From an uncultured Burkholderiales bacterium (GTDB taxonomy: Bacteria > Pseudomonadota > Gammaproteobacteria > Burkholderiales > Burkholderiaceae_C): 13,816 nt of DNA. A program made the translations under genes and the position numbers. The stretch is taken from the NCBI GenBank assembly GCA_903925445.1, contig CAIYFE010000294.1:1-13816 (forward strand). The letters run 5' to 3'. The notes under the pieces were generated by a model, which saw only the letters and a list, made by a program, of their open reading frames with translations, was not told where the DNA came from and searched no databases. Shown here piece by piece: positions 1-7,773 of this stretch (positions are counted from its first letter, which is position 1; each line of letters begins with the position of its first letter).

Positions 1-1
1 A

Positions 2-433
2 TTGCTGCGCGGGGTGTTGAACGACTTGGTCGAAACCACAAGAAGCGCAACGCCCACGGTGTTGCTGACCACATTTCCACAAGAAGCTCACGGGTTGGGC
101 TTGTTGATGGCCGAGTGCATGTTTGCGCTGCATGGCGCGCGTTGCGTCTCGTTGGGCACACAAACGCCTTTGCACGACATCGCCCAAGCCGTTGTGGCGC
201 ATCAGGCGCAAGTGGTGGCCCTGAGTTTCAGCGCCAGCATGAATCCCAAGCATGTGTTGGACGGCTTGGTGGAGTTGCGACAAAGAATTGCGCCCGAGGT
301 TCAAATTTGGGCGGGCGGACGCAATCCGGTCTTGCAACGCCGAGAGCAATCGCAGGCTTTGGTGCTCAACAGCCTCGAACAGATCGGACATGCGCTGCAA
401 AACTGGCGGGAGTCACAGCCAGCGCGCCCCTAA
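2..433 (+). CDS. MerR/CarH-type transcriptional regulator, C-terminal B12-binding part (5' partial)
   Basis: The gene enters from the left edge, so its N-terminal part (in this family a MerR helix-turn-helix) is not visible. The 143 visible codons form a cobalamin-binding Rossmann-type domain. Near visible residues 20-50 a strand (TVLLTTFP) is followed by E-A-H-G-L-G, which matches the ExHxxG signature whose histidine (about residue 30 here) is the lower ligand of the cobalt. A helix (LLMAECMFALHG), a second strand (ARCVSLGTQTP), the strand VVALSFSASMNP and a late GGRNP turn complete the fold. Known relatives such as CarH/LitR are adenosylcobalamin-dependent, light-sensitive repressors, while others of this type have unknown ligands. 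Light or B12 sensing here is inferred from the motif. The TTG at base 2 is merely the first full codon, not a proposed start. The regulated genes probably lie upstream of the window; rfaE2 follows 12 bases after the stop but seems to have its own promoter. Confidence 0.82.
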   Translation: MLRGVLNDLVETTRSATPTVLLTTFPQEAHGLGLLMAECMFALHGARCVSLGTQTPLHDIAQAVVAHQAQVVALSFSASMNPKHVLDGLVELRQRIAPEVQIWAGGRNPVLQRREQSQALVLNSLEQIGHALQNWRESQPARP

Positions 434-436
434 AAT
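431..436 (+). promoter_or_regulatory. Candidate -10 element for rfaE2, overlapping the upstream stop codon
   Basis: TAAAAT matches the sigma-70 -10 consensus at 5 of 6 positions, and its first three bases are the stop codon of the preceding regulator. It ends nine bases before the rfaE2 ATG, so a transcript starting about seven bases downstream would have almost no leader. No Shine-Dalgarno sequence lies in front of that ATG, which fits. No good -35 hexamer is visible at the usual distance, so this is a weak inference from sequence alone. Confidence 0.35.
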
Positions 437-445
437 CTTGGCTCT

Positions 446-970
446 ATGGCCCATCACGACACCTCCGCGCACACCCCGCCAGGGCTGCCCAGCTTCTACC
501 AAAAACTTTGCCACCGCGATCAAGCGGCGCGGCGCATCGAAACGCTGAAAAACAAAGGCCCCGTGGTGTTCACCAACGGCGTGTTTGATGTGTTGCATCG
601 CGGCCATGCCACCTACTTGGCACAGGCTCGAGCGCTCGGTGCAAGTTTGGTGGTTGCAGTCAACAGCGACGCCTCTGCCAAGCGCTTGGGCAAAGGCCCC
701 GATCGACCACTCAACAACCAAGACGACCGCGCTGCGCTGATTGCCGCGTTGGAATCGGTGGACTTGGTCACTTGGTTTGAAGAAGACACGCCGCTGGCCT
801 TGATTGGTGAACTGCGGCCAGACATCTTGGTCAAAGGTGGCGATTACGACATGCGCAAATTGGCCGAGACTGCTTTGGTCGAATCGTGGGGTGGCCGCGC
901 CCAAGCCATTACTTTTGTTGACGGCTACTCCACCACGGCCTTGGTGCAAAAGATTCGCCAAGGCGGCTGA
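446..970 (+). CDS. rfaE2: D-glycero-beta-D-manno-heptose 1-phosphate adenylyltransferase
   Basis: This cytoplasmic enzyme transfers AMP from ATP to heptose 1-phosphate, giving ADP-D-glycero-beta-D-manno-heptose for the inner core of lipopolysaccharide. The 174-aa protein has the cytidylyltransferase-fold signature: the strand VVFTNGVFDVLHRGH (residues 40-54) with the nucleotide-binding HxGH motif at 51-54, then AVNSDAS (71-77), the strand DILVKGGDYD (126-135) and the terminal GYSTTALVQKI helix (160-170), whose STT resembles the ISTT-type motif of adenylyltransferases in this family. In E. coli this activity is the C-terminal half of HldE; here it stands alone, as in other betaproteobacteria (rfaE2/hldC), so a separate heptose-7-phosphate kinase gene is expected elsewhere. 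The start lacks a ribosome binding site. The first 14 or so residues are poorly structured and a later start cannot be excluded, but no better ATG precedes the fold. Confidence 0.93.
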   Translation: MAHHDTSAHTPPGLPSFYQKLCHRDQAARRIETLKNKGPVVFTNGVFDVLHRGHATYLAQARALGASLVVAVNSDASAKRLGKGPDRPLNNQDDRAALIAALESVDLVTWFEEDTPLALIGELRPDILVKGGDYDMRKLAETALVESWGGRAQAITFVDGYSTTALVQKIRQGG

Positions 971-986
971 GCCACTGCAAAAAGCT

Positions 987-3722
987 TCAGGCCTGCGCGC
1001 CAAACACGGCGTGCCACAGCGCCAGCACCGCCGATTGTTCGCGCCCGCAAAGCGATTCTTGAACCTGCGTGGGCTGCTCATCCAAACGTGCATGGTGTTG
1101 AATTTTGCGCAGTTCGCGGTAGGCATTGGCGGCCGCTTCGGCCACGTCGCACGCCAACAAGCCGCAGCGCTGGGCGCGTTGCAACAAAGCAATGTTGCCC
1201 ACGTTGTCGCTCAACTCGGCATGGGTTGCTGAGTGCGCCAAAACCAAAAACTGAACCGCAAATTCAACGTCCACCATGCCGCCTGGGCTGTGTTTGACGT
1301 CAAAGTAGCCGGCCTTGACCGGTCTGGCTTGGCGCAGTTTTTGACGCATGGCGATGATTTCTTGCGCCAACGCAGCGCGATCTCTTGGCGCATGGATCAC
1401 GGTTTTGCGGATGTCTTCAAAGCGCTGCTGCATGGCCGCGCTGCCCAAGCAGCAGCGCGCGCGGGTCATGGCTTGGTGCTCCCAAGTCCACGCGGTGTTG
1501 CTGCCGCGTTGGGTTTGGTAATTGGCATACGCCTCAAAGCTGGTGACCAGCAAACCTGAATTGCCATTGGGGCGAAGCGCGGTGTCGATTTCGTACAAAT
1601 CACCTTCGCCCGTTTTGACGGTCAACCAATTGATCAACTTTCGCACGAAGGCTGCATAAATTTCGCTGGCTTGTTCGTGATCGTCTTCGAACACAAACAC
1701 GATGTCCAAATCGCTGCCGTAGCCCAGCTCTTTGCCGCCTAATTTGCCGTAACCCACAATGGCCAGTTGTGCTTGGTCGCGGTGGCGTTGCTTGAAGTGT
1801 TGCCAGACCCAGCGGCAAGTGACCTTGAGCAAAGTGTCGGCCAAGGCGCTCAAATCGTCGGCCACTTGCTCCACGCTCAGACACGACTCCACATCGCGCG
1901 CCAAGGTGCGAAAGGTTTCGCTGTGGTGCGCGCGTCGCAACAAATTCAACAGGTTTTCTTCATCGGCTTGACCGCTGTTTTTCAGTGCCGTGTGTCGCAA
2001 CTCCAGCTCTTGCTCAAACGCTTGGGCGTCAAACCGCTCTTGCAGCATCTCGGCGCTGGCCAGCTCGTCAATCACGCCGGGGTGTTGCAACACATAACGC
2101 GCCGGCCAGCGCGCTGCTCCCAACAAACGCAGCAATTGCTCATGAATTTTGGGGCGCTCCATCAGCATCGCCAAGTAGCTTTCACGGCGCAGCAGCGGCT
2201 CCATCCAATCGCACCAACGCTGTGCCGCCTGCAAGGTGGCGCGGCCTTCGCAAACCATGCTTTGGGTGCGCTGGATGAGCTTGATGAGTCGCAATTTCGC
2301 GTCTTCGCGCAGGCTCAACATTCTGGGATGCTGCGCCCAAGCTTGCACATACGGACGCAACTCTTCTTGCACATGGGGCAACAAGCTCTCAAAGTCCAAG
2401 CACTGCGATGTCTCGCTTGGCCCGCAGCCTTTGCAGCCCGACTTGGCGGGCGGGTTGGCGTCGGTTGGCGCTTGACCAAGCAAGCGATCAAACTCGTGAG
2501 CCACGCGTTCACGATGGGCATCGAGCTGACTCAAAAAATCAGACGCATCGCCAAATCCCAAGGTCAATGCCATCCAATTCAAGTCGGCATCTTGCGTGGG
2601 CAGCGCGTGGGTTTGTTGGTCATCCAAGTATTGAATCCGATGCTCGACTTGCCGCAAGAAAACATAAGCCTCTTGCAGCGCTTGGGCGGTGTGAGCCGGC
2701 ATGAGTTTGGCTTGCGCCAATCGCTCCAAGGCATGGAGCGTTGGGCGCGTGCGCAACTCGGGAAACTGCCCGCCGCGCACGACTTGGAGCAGCTGCACGG
2801 TGAATTCAATTTCACGAATCCCGCCGCGCGAGAGTTTGACATCGTTGCCGCGCTCGGGGCGACCCGCATTGCGTTTGGCCGAGTGTTGGCGAATTTGTTG
2901 ATGCAACACGCGCAATGACTCGAACACGTTGTAGTCCAAGTAGCGCCGAAACACGAAGGGCAACACCGCATCGCGCAAGGGCTGCGCCTTGCCTCGTGCC
3001 AGCTGGGGCGCAACCACACGGGCTTTGAGCCAAGCAAAGCGCTCCCACTCGCGGCCCTGCACCAAGAAATACTCTTCCAAGGCGTCCAAAGACACAACGC
3101 TGGGTCCCGAGTTTCCGTTGGGGCGCAACGCCAAGTCCATGCGAAACACAAACCCGTGCTCGCGGGTGTCGCCCACCAAGCCAAACATCAGTTTGACGGC
3201 TTTGGCAAAGTATTCGTGATTGCTGATGCGCCCACGCCCATCGGCCAAACCCGTTGTTTGTCCGTCTTGGTCGTACACATAAATCAAATCGATGTCGCTG
3301 GAAACATTGAGTTCACGCGCACCCAGTTTGCCCATGCCGATGATCCACAACACGGCGCGTCCACCCGCTGGTGTTTGAGGGGCGCCGTGCGCGGCATCGA
3401 GTTGCGCCATGGCTGCGTGGTAGGCCTCATCCAAAGCCAACTCGGCCAACTCAGTCATGGCTTGGGTGACGGCGGACAACGCCAGTTGCTGCGCGCAATC
3501 GAGTTGCGCCAAGCGCTCAACCACCAACTGGCGCAAAACCCGCAAGGCGTCGGCCAAGGGGTAGCGTTGCAGCAAAACCGCCAAGCAAGCCTGCATGTTG
3601 GCTCGATTGGGTTGGCCTTGCGGTAAAAATGACAAATCTGCTTCGTATCGACGGCGAATGCGCTGCACAAAACGCGAATAAGCGCTCAAATCGTCCAAAG
3701 AGGGGGGGATAATTCCGCTCAT
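987..3722 (-). CDS. glnE: Bifunctional glutamine synthetase adenylyltransferase / adenylyl-removing enzyme
   Basis: GlnE adjusts glutamine synthetase activity to nitrogen status by adding AMP to, or removing it from, a tyrosine of each GlnA subunit, under control of PII and glutamine. The 911-aa protein is full length for the family. Two nucleotidyltransferase domains are visible. The N-terminal adenylyl-removing domain has GMGKLGARELNVSSDIDLIY at about 129-148 with metal-binding D143 and D145. The C-terminal adenylyltransferase domain has GYGKLGGKELGYGSDLDIVF at about 657-676 with D671 and D673. Each is followed by a matching RPNGNSG loop (200-206 and 717-723), evidence of ancient duplication. 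The linker near 427-441 holds an unusual C430-K-G-C433 plus C441 cluster. The start ATG has no clear Shine-Dalgarno sequence but precedes the conserved SRFVQRI segment, so a later start would remove family-typical sequence. The gene converges on rfaE2 (16-base gap) with no obvious terminator hairpin. Confidence 0.97.
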   Translation of the reverse strand: MSGIIPPSLDDLSAYSRFVQRIRRRYEADLSFLPQGQPNRANMQACLAVLLQRYPLADALRVLRQLVVERLAQLDCAQQLALSAVTQAMTELAELALDEAYHAAMAQLDAAHGAPQTPAGGRAVLWIIGMGKLGARELNVSSDIDLIYVYDQDGQTTGLADGRGRISNHEYFAKAVKLMFGLVGDTREHGFVFRMDLALRPNGNSGPSVVSLDALEEYFLVQGREWERFAWLKARVVAPQLARGKAQPLRDAVLPFVFRRYLDYNVFESLRVLHQQIRQHSAKRNAGRPERGNDVKLSRGGIREIEFTVQLLQVVRGGQFPELRTRPTLHALERLAQAKLMPAHTAQALQEAYVFLRQVEHRIQYLDDQQTHALPTQDADLNWMALTLGFGDASDFLSQLDAHRERVAHEFDRLLGQAPTDANPPAKSGCKGCGPSETSQCLDFESLLPHVQEELRPYVQAWAQHPRMLSLREDAKLRLIKLIQRTQSMVCEGRATLQAAQRWCDWMEPLLRRESYLAMLMERPKIHEQLLRLLGAARWPARYVLQHPGVIDELASAEMLQERFDAQAFEQELELRHTALKNSGQADEENLLNLLRRAHHSETFRTLARDVESCLSVEQVADDLSALADTLLKVTCRWVWQHFKQRHRDQAQLAIVGYGKLGGKELGYGSDLDIVFVFEDDHEQASEIYAAFVRKLINWLTVKTGEGDLYEIDTALRPNGNSGLLVTSFEAYANYQTQRGSNTAWTWEHQAMTRARCCLGSAAMQQRFEDIRKTVIHAPRDRAALAQEIIAMRQKLRQARPVKAGYFDVKHSPGGMVDVEFAVQFLVLAHSATHAELSDNVGNIALLQRAQRCGLLACDVAEAAANAYRELRKIQHHARLDEQPTQVQESLCGREQSAVLALWHAVFGAQA

Positions 3723-3728
3723 AACGCC

Positions 3729-3757
3729 AAATTACCGATCTATAGCTGTTGTGTCAG
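3729..3757 (-). promoter_or_regulatory. Candidate glnE promoter in the glnE/yhdP divergent gap
   Basis: On the minus strand CTGACA (5 of 6 to the -35 consensus; plus-strand positions 3752-3757) is followed after exactly 17 bases by TAATTT (3 of 6 to the -10; plus-strand 3729-3734), ending six bases before the glnE ATG. The -35 would overlap the proposed GTG start of yhdP. A palindromic CTATAG (3740-3745) inside the spacer gives TATAGC and TATAGA on the two strands as competing -10 choices. Assignment is speculative; what is certain is that the 28-base gap is too short for two separate conventional promoters. Confidence 0.25.
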
Positions 3758-6700
3758 GATTTTCTTTTTCATTGCGCCCCGTGCATTCACTGCTGAAAAC
3801 CATCGGCATTCGTTTGCTGTGGGCGTTGATCAGCGCAACATTGTTGATTTGCATTTTGTGGGCTGGGTTGCATTGGCTGATTGTGCCGCGAATCGACGAG
3901 TTCAAGCCAGCCATTCAAGCGCAAGCCTCGCGGGCCTTAGGGTTACAAGTTCAGATTGGGAAAATTCAGCCTCAAGGCGGCTGGTGGGTGCCTTGGTTTG
4001 AAATCAACGACATTGTTTTGCTGGACGCACAAGGACGCGAAGCCTTGCGCTTGCCCCGCGTGTTGGCGGCTGTTTCGCCCCACTCGGTGATTCAGGCGCA
4101 GTTTGAACATTTGGTCATCGAGCGCCCCGAGCTGGATATTCGCAAAGACGCGCAAGGTCAAATCTGGGTGGCTGGGCTCAATACCCAAGTTCAAGGCGAT
4201 GGCCAAGGTGCCAATTGGTTTTTTTCCCAGCCCGAATTTGTCGTGACGCAAGGCTTGGTGCGCTGGAAAGACGAAACGCGCGGCGGCAAAGATGCCGAAG
4301 TTTTGCAACTGTCGCAGGTCGATTTTTCAATGAAAAATCCAGCCAACACCCACCAGTTGCGCTTGGACTTCACGCCAGCACCCGAGTGGGGCGGTCGCAT
4401 TTCTTTGCGCGCCAAGTTTCACCAACTGCCTTGGCACGATGCGGGTGAATTTGCCAGCTGGAGCGGGGAGTTGTTTGCTGACATGCCCCAAATCGACGTG
4501 TCCAACTTGCGTCACTGGATCACGCTTGACCACGGCCTTTCTTTGCAAAAAGGACGCGGTGGACTCAAGGTGTGGGCCGATGTCAGTAAAGGTGCTTGGA
4601 CGGGCATCAACGCTGACATTGCGCTGGACGAAGTGGATGTGCGCTTGGGCGAAGATTTGAGCCAACTCAATTTGCGCCACATCAAAGGCAACTTGGGCGC
4701 CAAGTGGCGCGGCGATGAGGTGGAACTCAGCAGCCACGATTTGATGTTTGAAACCCAAGAAGGCGAGCACTGGCCAGGCGGCGACCTTCGCATGAGCTGG
4801 AAAGGCCAGGACTTCAACAGCGGCACTTTGTCCGCCGACAAACTCGATGTTTCTGCCTTGTCGCAAATCAGCCAACGCTTGCCCTTGCCCGCGCAGTTGC
4901 ACACGGCGCTGCAAAGCCTTCAACCCAAAGGACAAATCGCCAAACTCCAAGCCAGCTGGAAAGCCAACGCAGCCCATTCACAAACCCCTTACGACTACAC
5001 CGCCAAAGGCCAACTGCTTGGCTTCAGCGTCACGCAAGACCGCGCCCATGCCCAATGGCGCAATTTGCCCGGCATCGATGGCGGCGACATTGACTTTGAC
5101 CTCAACCAAGAAGGCGGCCAAGCCAAGGTGCGCATCAGCGACGGGCACTTGACGTTGCCCCAAGGCTTGGAAGATCCTGTTTTGCACTTCACCACCGCGC
5201 AAGCGCAGGTGAGTTGGAAAATTCACGGCCCAGACCTTTCGCTGCAAATCAACAACGCCCAACTGAGCAACGCGCACGCCAGCGGCAACTTCAGCGGCAG
5301 TTGGAAAAACGGCGTGGGCGCTACCCGCTGGCCGGGTGTGGTGGATTTGAGCGGTAATTTTGAGCGGGTTGAGATCAACCAAGTCCATCGTTACTTGCCC
5401 GAGGTGCTGCCCACACAACTGCGAAATTACCTGCACGAAGCGCTGGATCAAGGCGTGGCCAGCAACGTGAAGTGGAAGCTCAAAGGCGATCTGCAAAACT
5501 TCCCGTTCAAAAATAAAAACCAAGGCGAATTCAAACTCAGCGCCACGATCGACAACGCGCGCTTGGTGTATGTGCCAGCTTCCATCGCTTCACCCAAGCA
5601 ACTGCCTTGGCCTGCGCTGACCAACATCCACGGCGATCTGAGCTTTGAGCAACAAGCCATGAACTTCAAAGGCGAGTTGCGCTTGCAGGGCACGCAAAAA
5701 CTCGTTTGGCACAAAGTCGAGGCCAACATCGCCGACTTGATGAACACCGAAGTCGTGATCAACGCCCAAGGCAAAGGCCCCTTGAGCGAGGTCACCAACA
5801 CCGTGTCGCGCTCAGCGTTGAATGAAATCACTGGCGGCGTGCTCGAAAAAACACAAGTCAGCGGAGACGCCGAGTACAAGCTCAACCTCAAACTGCCGAT
5901 CCAACACTTGGTCAACACCAAGGTGTCGGGCAGCGTGGACTTCAGCGATAACGACGTGCAACTCATTCCCAGCGCACCGGTGCTCAGCCATGCAAGAGGC
6001 GTGATGCAGTTCAGCGAACAAGCCCTGAGCTTCAAAGATTTGAGAGGCATTGTGTTGGGCGCAGACGCGCTGATTCAGGGCAATTTGGCCTTGAGCAATG
6101 TCGGCAACGAAGCCGTGATGCCCCTGAAAATCACGGGCCGACTGACCGCCGAAGGGCTGCGCCAAGCCAATGAGCTTGGCTTTATTTCTCGCTTGGCTTT
6201 GCGCGCCAATGGACGCACCGCTTACGAGGCTCGCGTGGGCATTCGGCGTGGGCAGCTTGAATTGCTCATCACCAGCGACCTCAAAGGCATGAGCATGAAT
6301 TTGCCCGCGCCTTTGAACAAACCTGCCAACACCGCACTCGGGTTGCGCATAGAAACGCAACTCACCCGCGAGTCGCTCAATGCGCAGTCCAAAGTGCTGC
6401 AAGACCAAATCAAAGTGACTGTCGGGCGCGTTTTGGCGGTGAGTTACCTGCGCGAGCTCAGCGGCACCAAGTCGCATGTTTTGCGAGGCAGCGTGGCCTT
6501 GGGGCAAGCGGTCAGCGAAAACACCAACTCCCGAAGCAACGGCGTGGCGCTCAATGTGCAATTGCCCAGCGTGGATTTGGACGAGTGGAACGACATTCAA
6601 ACCAATCTGAGTGGCGCCCCCCTGAGCAAGGCGCTGCCCAAAAACAACCGTTTGAACAAATACGTTGTGACAGCAGATGACGGTTCGGCGGCTGAATATT

Positions 6701-7773
6701 TGCCAACGCAAATTTCAATGCAAGTCGAGCAACTCAAAGTCGCCAATCGCAACTTGCACCAAGTCGTCGCTGGCGGGACGCGTTTGGGCGATGTCTGGCG
6801 TTTGAATCTGAACGCCCAAGAACTCAGCGGCTATGCGGAAATTCGTCCCAGTGCAAACAACGCACCCGCTCAGCTGTTTGCTCGACTGGCCTACCTCAAC
6901 TTGCCGCCCAGCGCCGTCAACGATGTGGAAAACATGCTCGACGACAACGCCAGCCCCATTCCAGCGTTGGATGTGGTCATCAACGAGTTGACCCTGCGCG
7001 GCAAAAAACTGGGTCGTTTAGAAATTGACGCCATCAACCGCACCAACGCCAACAACGTCCGCGAATGGCGGTTGAACAAATTCAACATCACCGTGCCCGA
7101 AGCCAGTTTGACCGCCAATGGTCGCTGGGAATCCACGGGCGCAAAAAATCGCCGCACCCAATTGGACTTCAGCATGGATGTGCGCGACAGCGGGGAACTG
7201 CTGGCTCGGTTTGGCACGCCTGGCGCCATCAAATCGGGGCGCGGCAAACTCACGGGCGAGTTGTCGTGGGCCGGTTCGCCCATGGCGTTTGACTACCCGA
7301 GCTTGTCGGGCAAGCTCAACCTCAACATTGAAAAAGGGCAGTTTTTAAAAACCGAGCCAGGTGCCGCACGTTTGCTGGGTGTTTTGAGTCTGCAATCCTT
7401 GCCGCGACGTTTGACACTGGACTTCAGCGATGTTTTCAGCGAAGGCTTTGCGTTTGATTTTGTGCGCGGCGATGTGCGCATCGACCAAGGCGTGGCCTTC
7501 ACCAACAACTTGCAAATGAAAGGCGTCAGCGCCGCAGCGGTGATGGAAGGCTCGGCCGATTTGAGCCGCGAAACCCAAGACCTCAAAGTCATCGTGGCGC
7601 CTGAAATCAGCGCCAGCGCTTACTCGCTTTACATGGCCACCATCAACCCCGTCATTGGGCTGACCAGTTACTTGGCTCAACTGGTGCTCAGCAAGCCCTT
7701 GGTCAAAGCCACCACCAATGAATTTCACATCGATGGCACATGGGCCAATCCTCGGGTGACCAAGGTGAATTGA
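3751..7773 (+). CDS. yhdP: YhdP family (AsmA-like) envelope phospholipid transport protein
   Basis: This is a 1340-aa protein anchored in the inner membrane by one N-terminal segment (about residues 19-45, LLWALISATLLICILWAGL), with the rest in the periplasm. The bulk consists of alternating strands of the kind found in repeating beta-groove proteins. Relatives (E. coli YhdP with TamB and YdbH) form bridges thought to carry phospholipids from inner to outer membrane and affect permeability. Recognisable parts are the opening VPRIDEFKPAIQAQASRALG (about 45-64), which is AsmA-like, and the AsmA-type C-terminus with FDFVRGDVRIDQGVAF and LYMATINPVIGL. The size fits the YhdP family of proteobacteria. 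The GTG start is uncertain: no Shine-Dalgarno sequence is present, and a second GTG at 3781 (VHSLLKTIG) would still keep the membrane anchor. The stop overlaps the start of the sensor kinase gene. The symbol follows the E. coli family name; function is inferred from it. Confidence 0.9.
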   Translation: MSGFSFSLRPVHSLLKTIGIRLLWALISATLLICILWAGLHWLIVPRIDEFKPAIQAQASRALGLQVQIGKIQPQGGWWVPWFEINDIVLLDAQGREALRLPRVLAAVSPHSVIQAQFEHLVIERPELDIRKDAQGQIWVAGLNTQVQGDGQGANWFFSQPEFVVTQGLVRWKDETRGGKDAEVLQLSQVDFSMKNPANTHQLRLDFTPAPEWGGRISLRAKFHQLPWHDAGEFASWSGELFADMPQIDVSNLRHWITLDHGLSLQKGRGGLKVWADVSKGAWTGINADIALDEVDVRLGEDLSQLNLRHIKGNLGAKWRGDEVELSSHDLMFETQEGEHWPGGDLRMSWKGQDFNSGTLSADKLDVSALSQISQRLPLPAQLHTALQSLQPKGQIAKLQASWKANAAHSQTPYDYTAKGQLLGFSVTQDRAHAQWRNLPGIDGGDIDFDLNQEGGQAKVRISDGHLTLPQGLEDPVLHFTTAQAQVSWKIHGPDLSLQINNAQLSNAHASGNFSGSWKNGVGATRWPGVVDLSGNFERVEINQVHRYLPEVLPTQLRNYLHEALDQGVASNVKWKLKGDLQNFPFKNKNQGEFKLSATIDNARLVYVPASIASPKQLPWPALTNIHGDLSFEQQAMNFKGELRLQGTQKLVWHKVEANIADLMNTEVVINAQGKGPLSEVTNTVSRSALNEITGGVLEKTQVSGDAEYKLNLKLPIQHLVNTKVSGSVDFSDNDVQLIPSAPVLSHARGVMQFSEQALSFKDLRGIVLGADALIQGNLALSNVGNEAVMPLKITGRLTAEGLRQANELGFISRLALRANGRTAYEARVGIRRGQLELLITSDLKGMSMNLPAPLNKPANTALGLRIETQLTRESLNAQSKVLQDQIKVTVGRVLAVSYLRELSGTKSHVLRGSVALGQAVSENTNSRSNGVALNVQLPSVDLDEWNDIQTNLSGAPLSKALPKNNRLNKYVVTADDGSAAEYLPTQISMQVEQLKVANRNLHQVVAGGTRLGDVWRLNLNAQELSGYAEIRPSANNAPAQLFARLAYLNLPPSAVNDVENMLDDNASPIPALDVVINELTLRGKKLGRLEIDAINRTNANNVREWRLNKFNITVPEASLTANGRWESTGAKNRRTQLDFSMDVRDSGELLARFGTPGAIKSGRGKLTGELSWAGSPMAFDYPSLSGKLNLNIEKGQFLKTEPGAARLLGVLSLQSLPRRLTLDFSDVFSEGFAFDFVRGDVRIDQGVAFTNNLQMKGVSAAAVMEGSADLSRETQDLKVIVAPEISASAYSLYMATINPVIGLTSYLAQLVLSKPLVKATTNEFHIDGTWANPRVTKVN
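7762..7768 (+). promoter_or_regulatory. Ribosome binding site that fixes the sensor kinase start
   Basis: AAGGTGA lies inside the last codons of yhdP, four bases before the ATG at 7773. It supports that ATG, which shares its first base with the last base of the yhdP TGA (TGATG), over the in-frame ATG at 7740, which would place eleven extra residues ahead of the basic MRFWHNTLWRRW membrane-anchor start. Confidence 0.7.

Noticed and set aside
960..990. A terminator between the convergent rfaE2 and glnE genes.
   Set aside because: Only a three-pair GGC-TGA-GCC stem and an A5 run are present, too weak to call.
1767..2918. A 383-codon plus-strand open frame inside glnE.
   Set aside because: The glnE product on the other strand is full length with both catalytic domains; the antisense translation is compositionally odd and has no motif.
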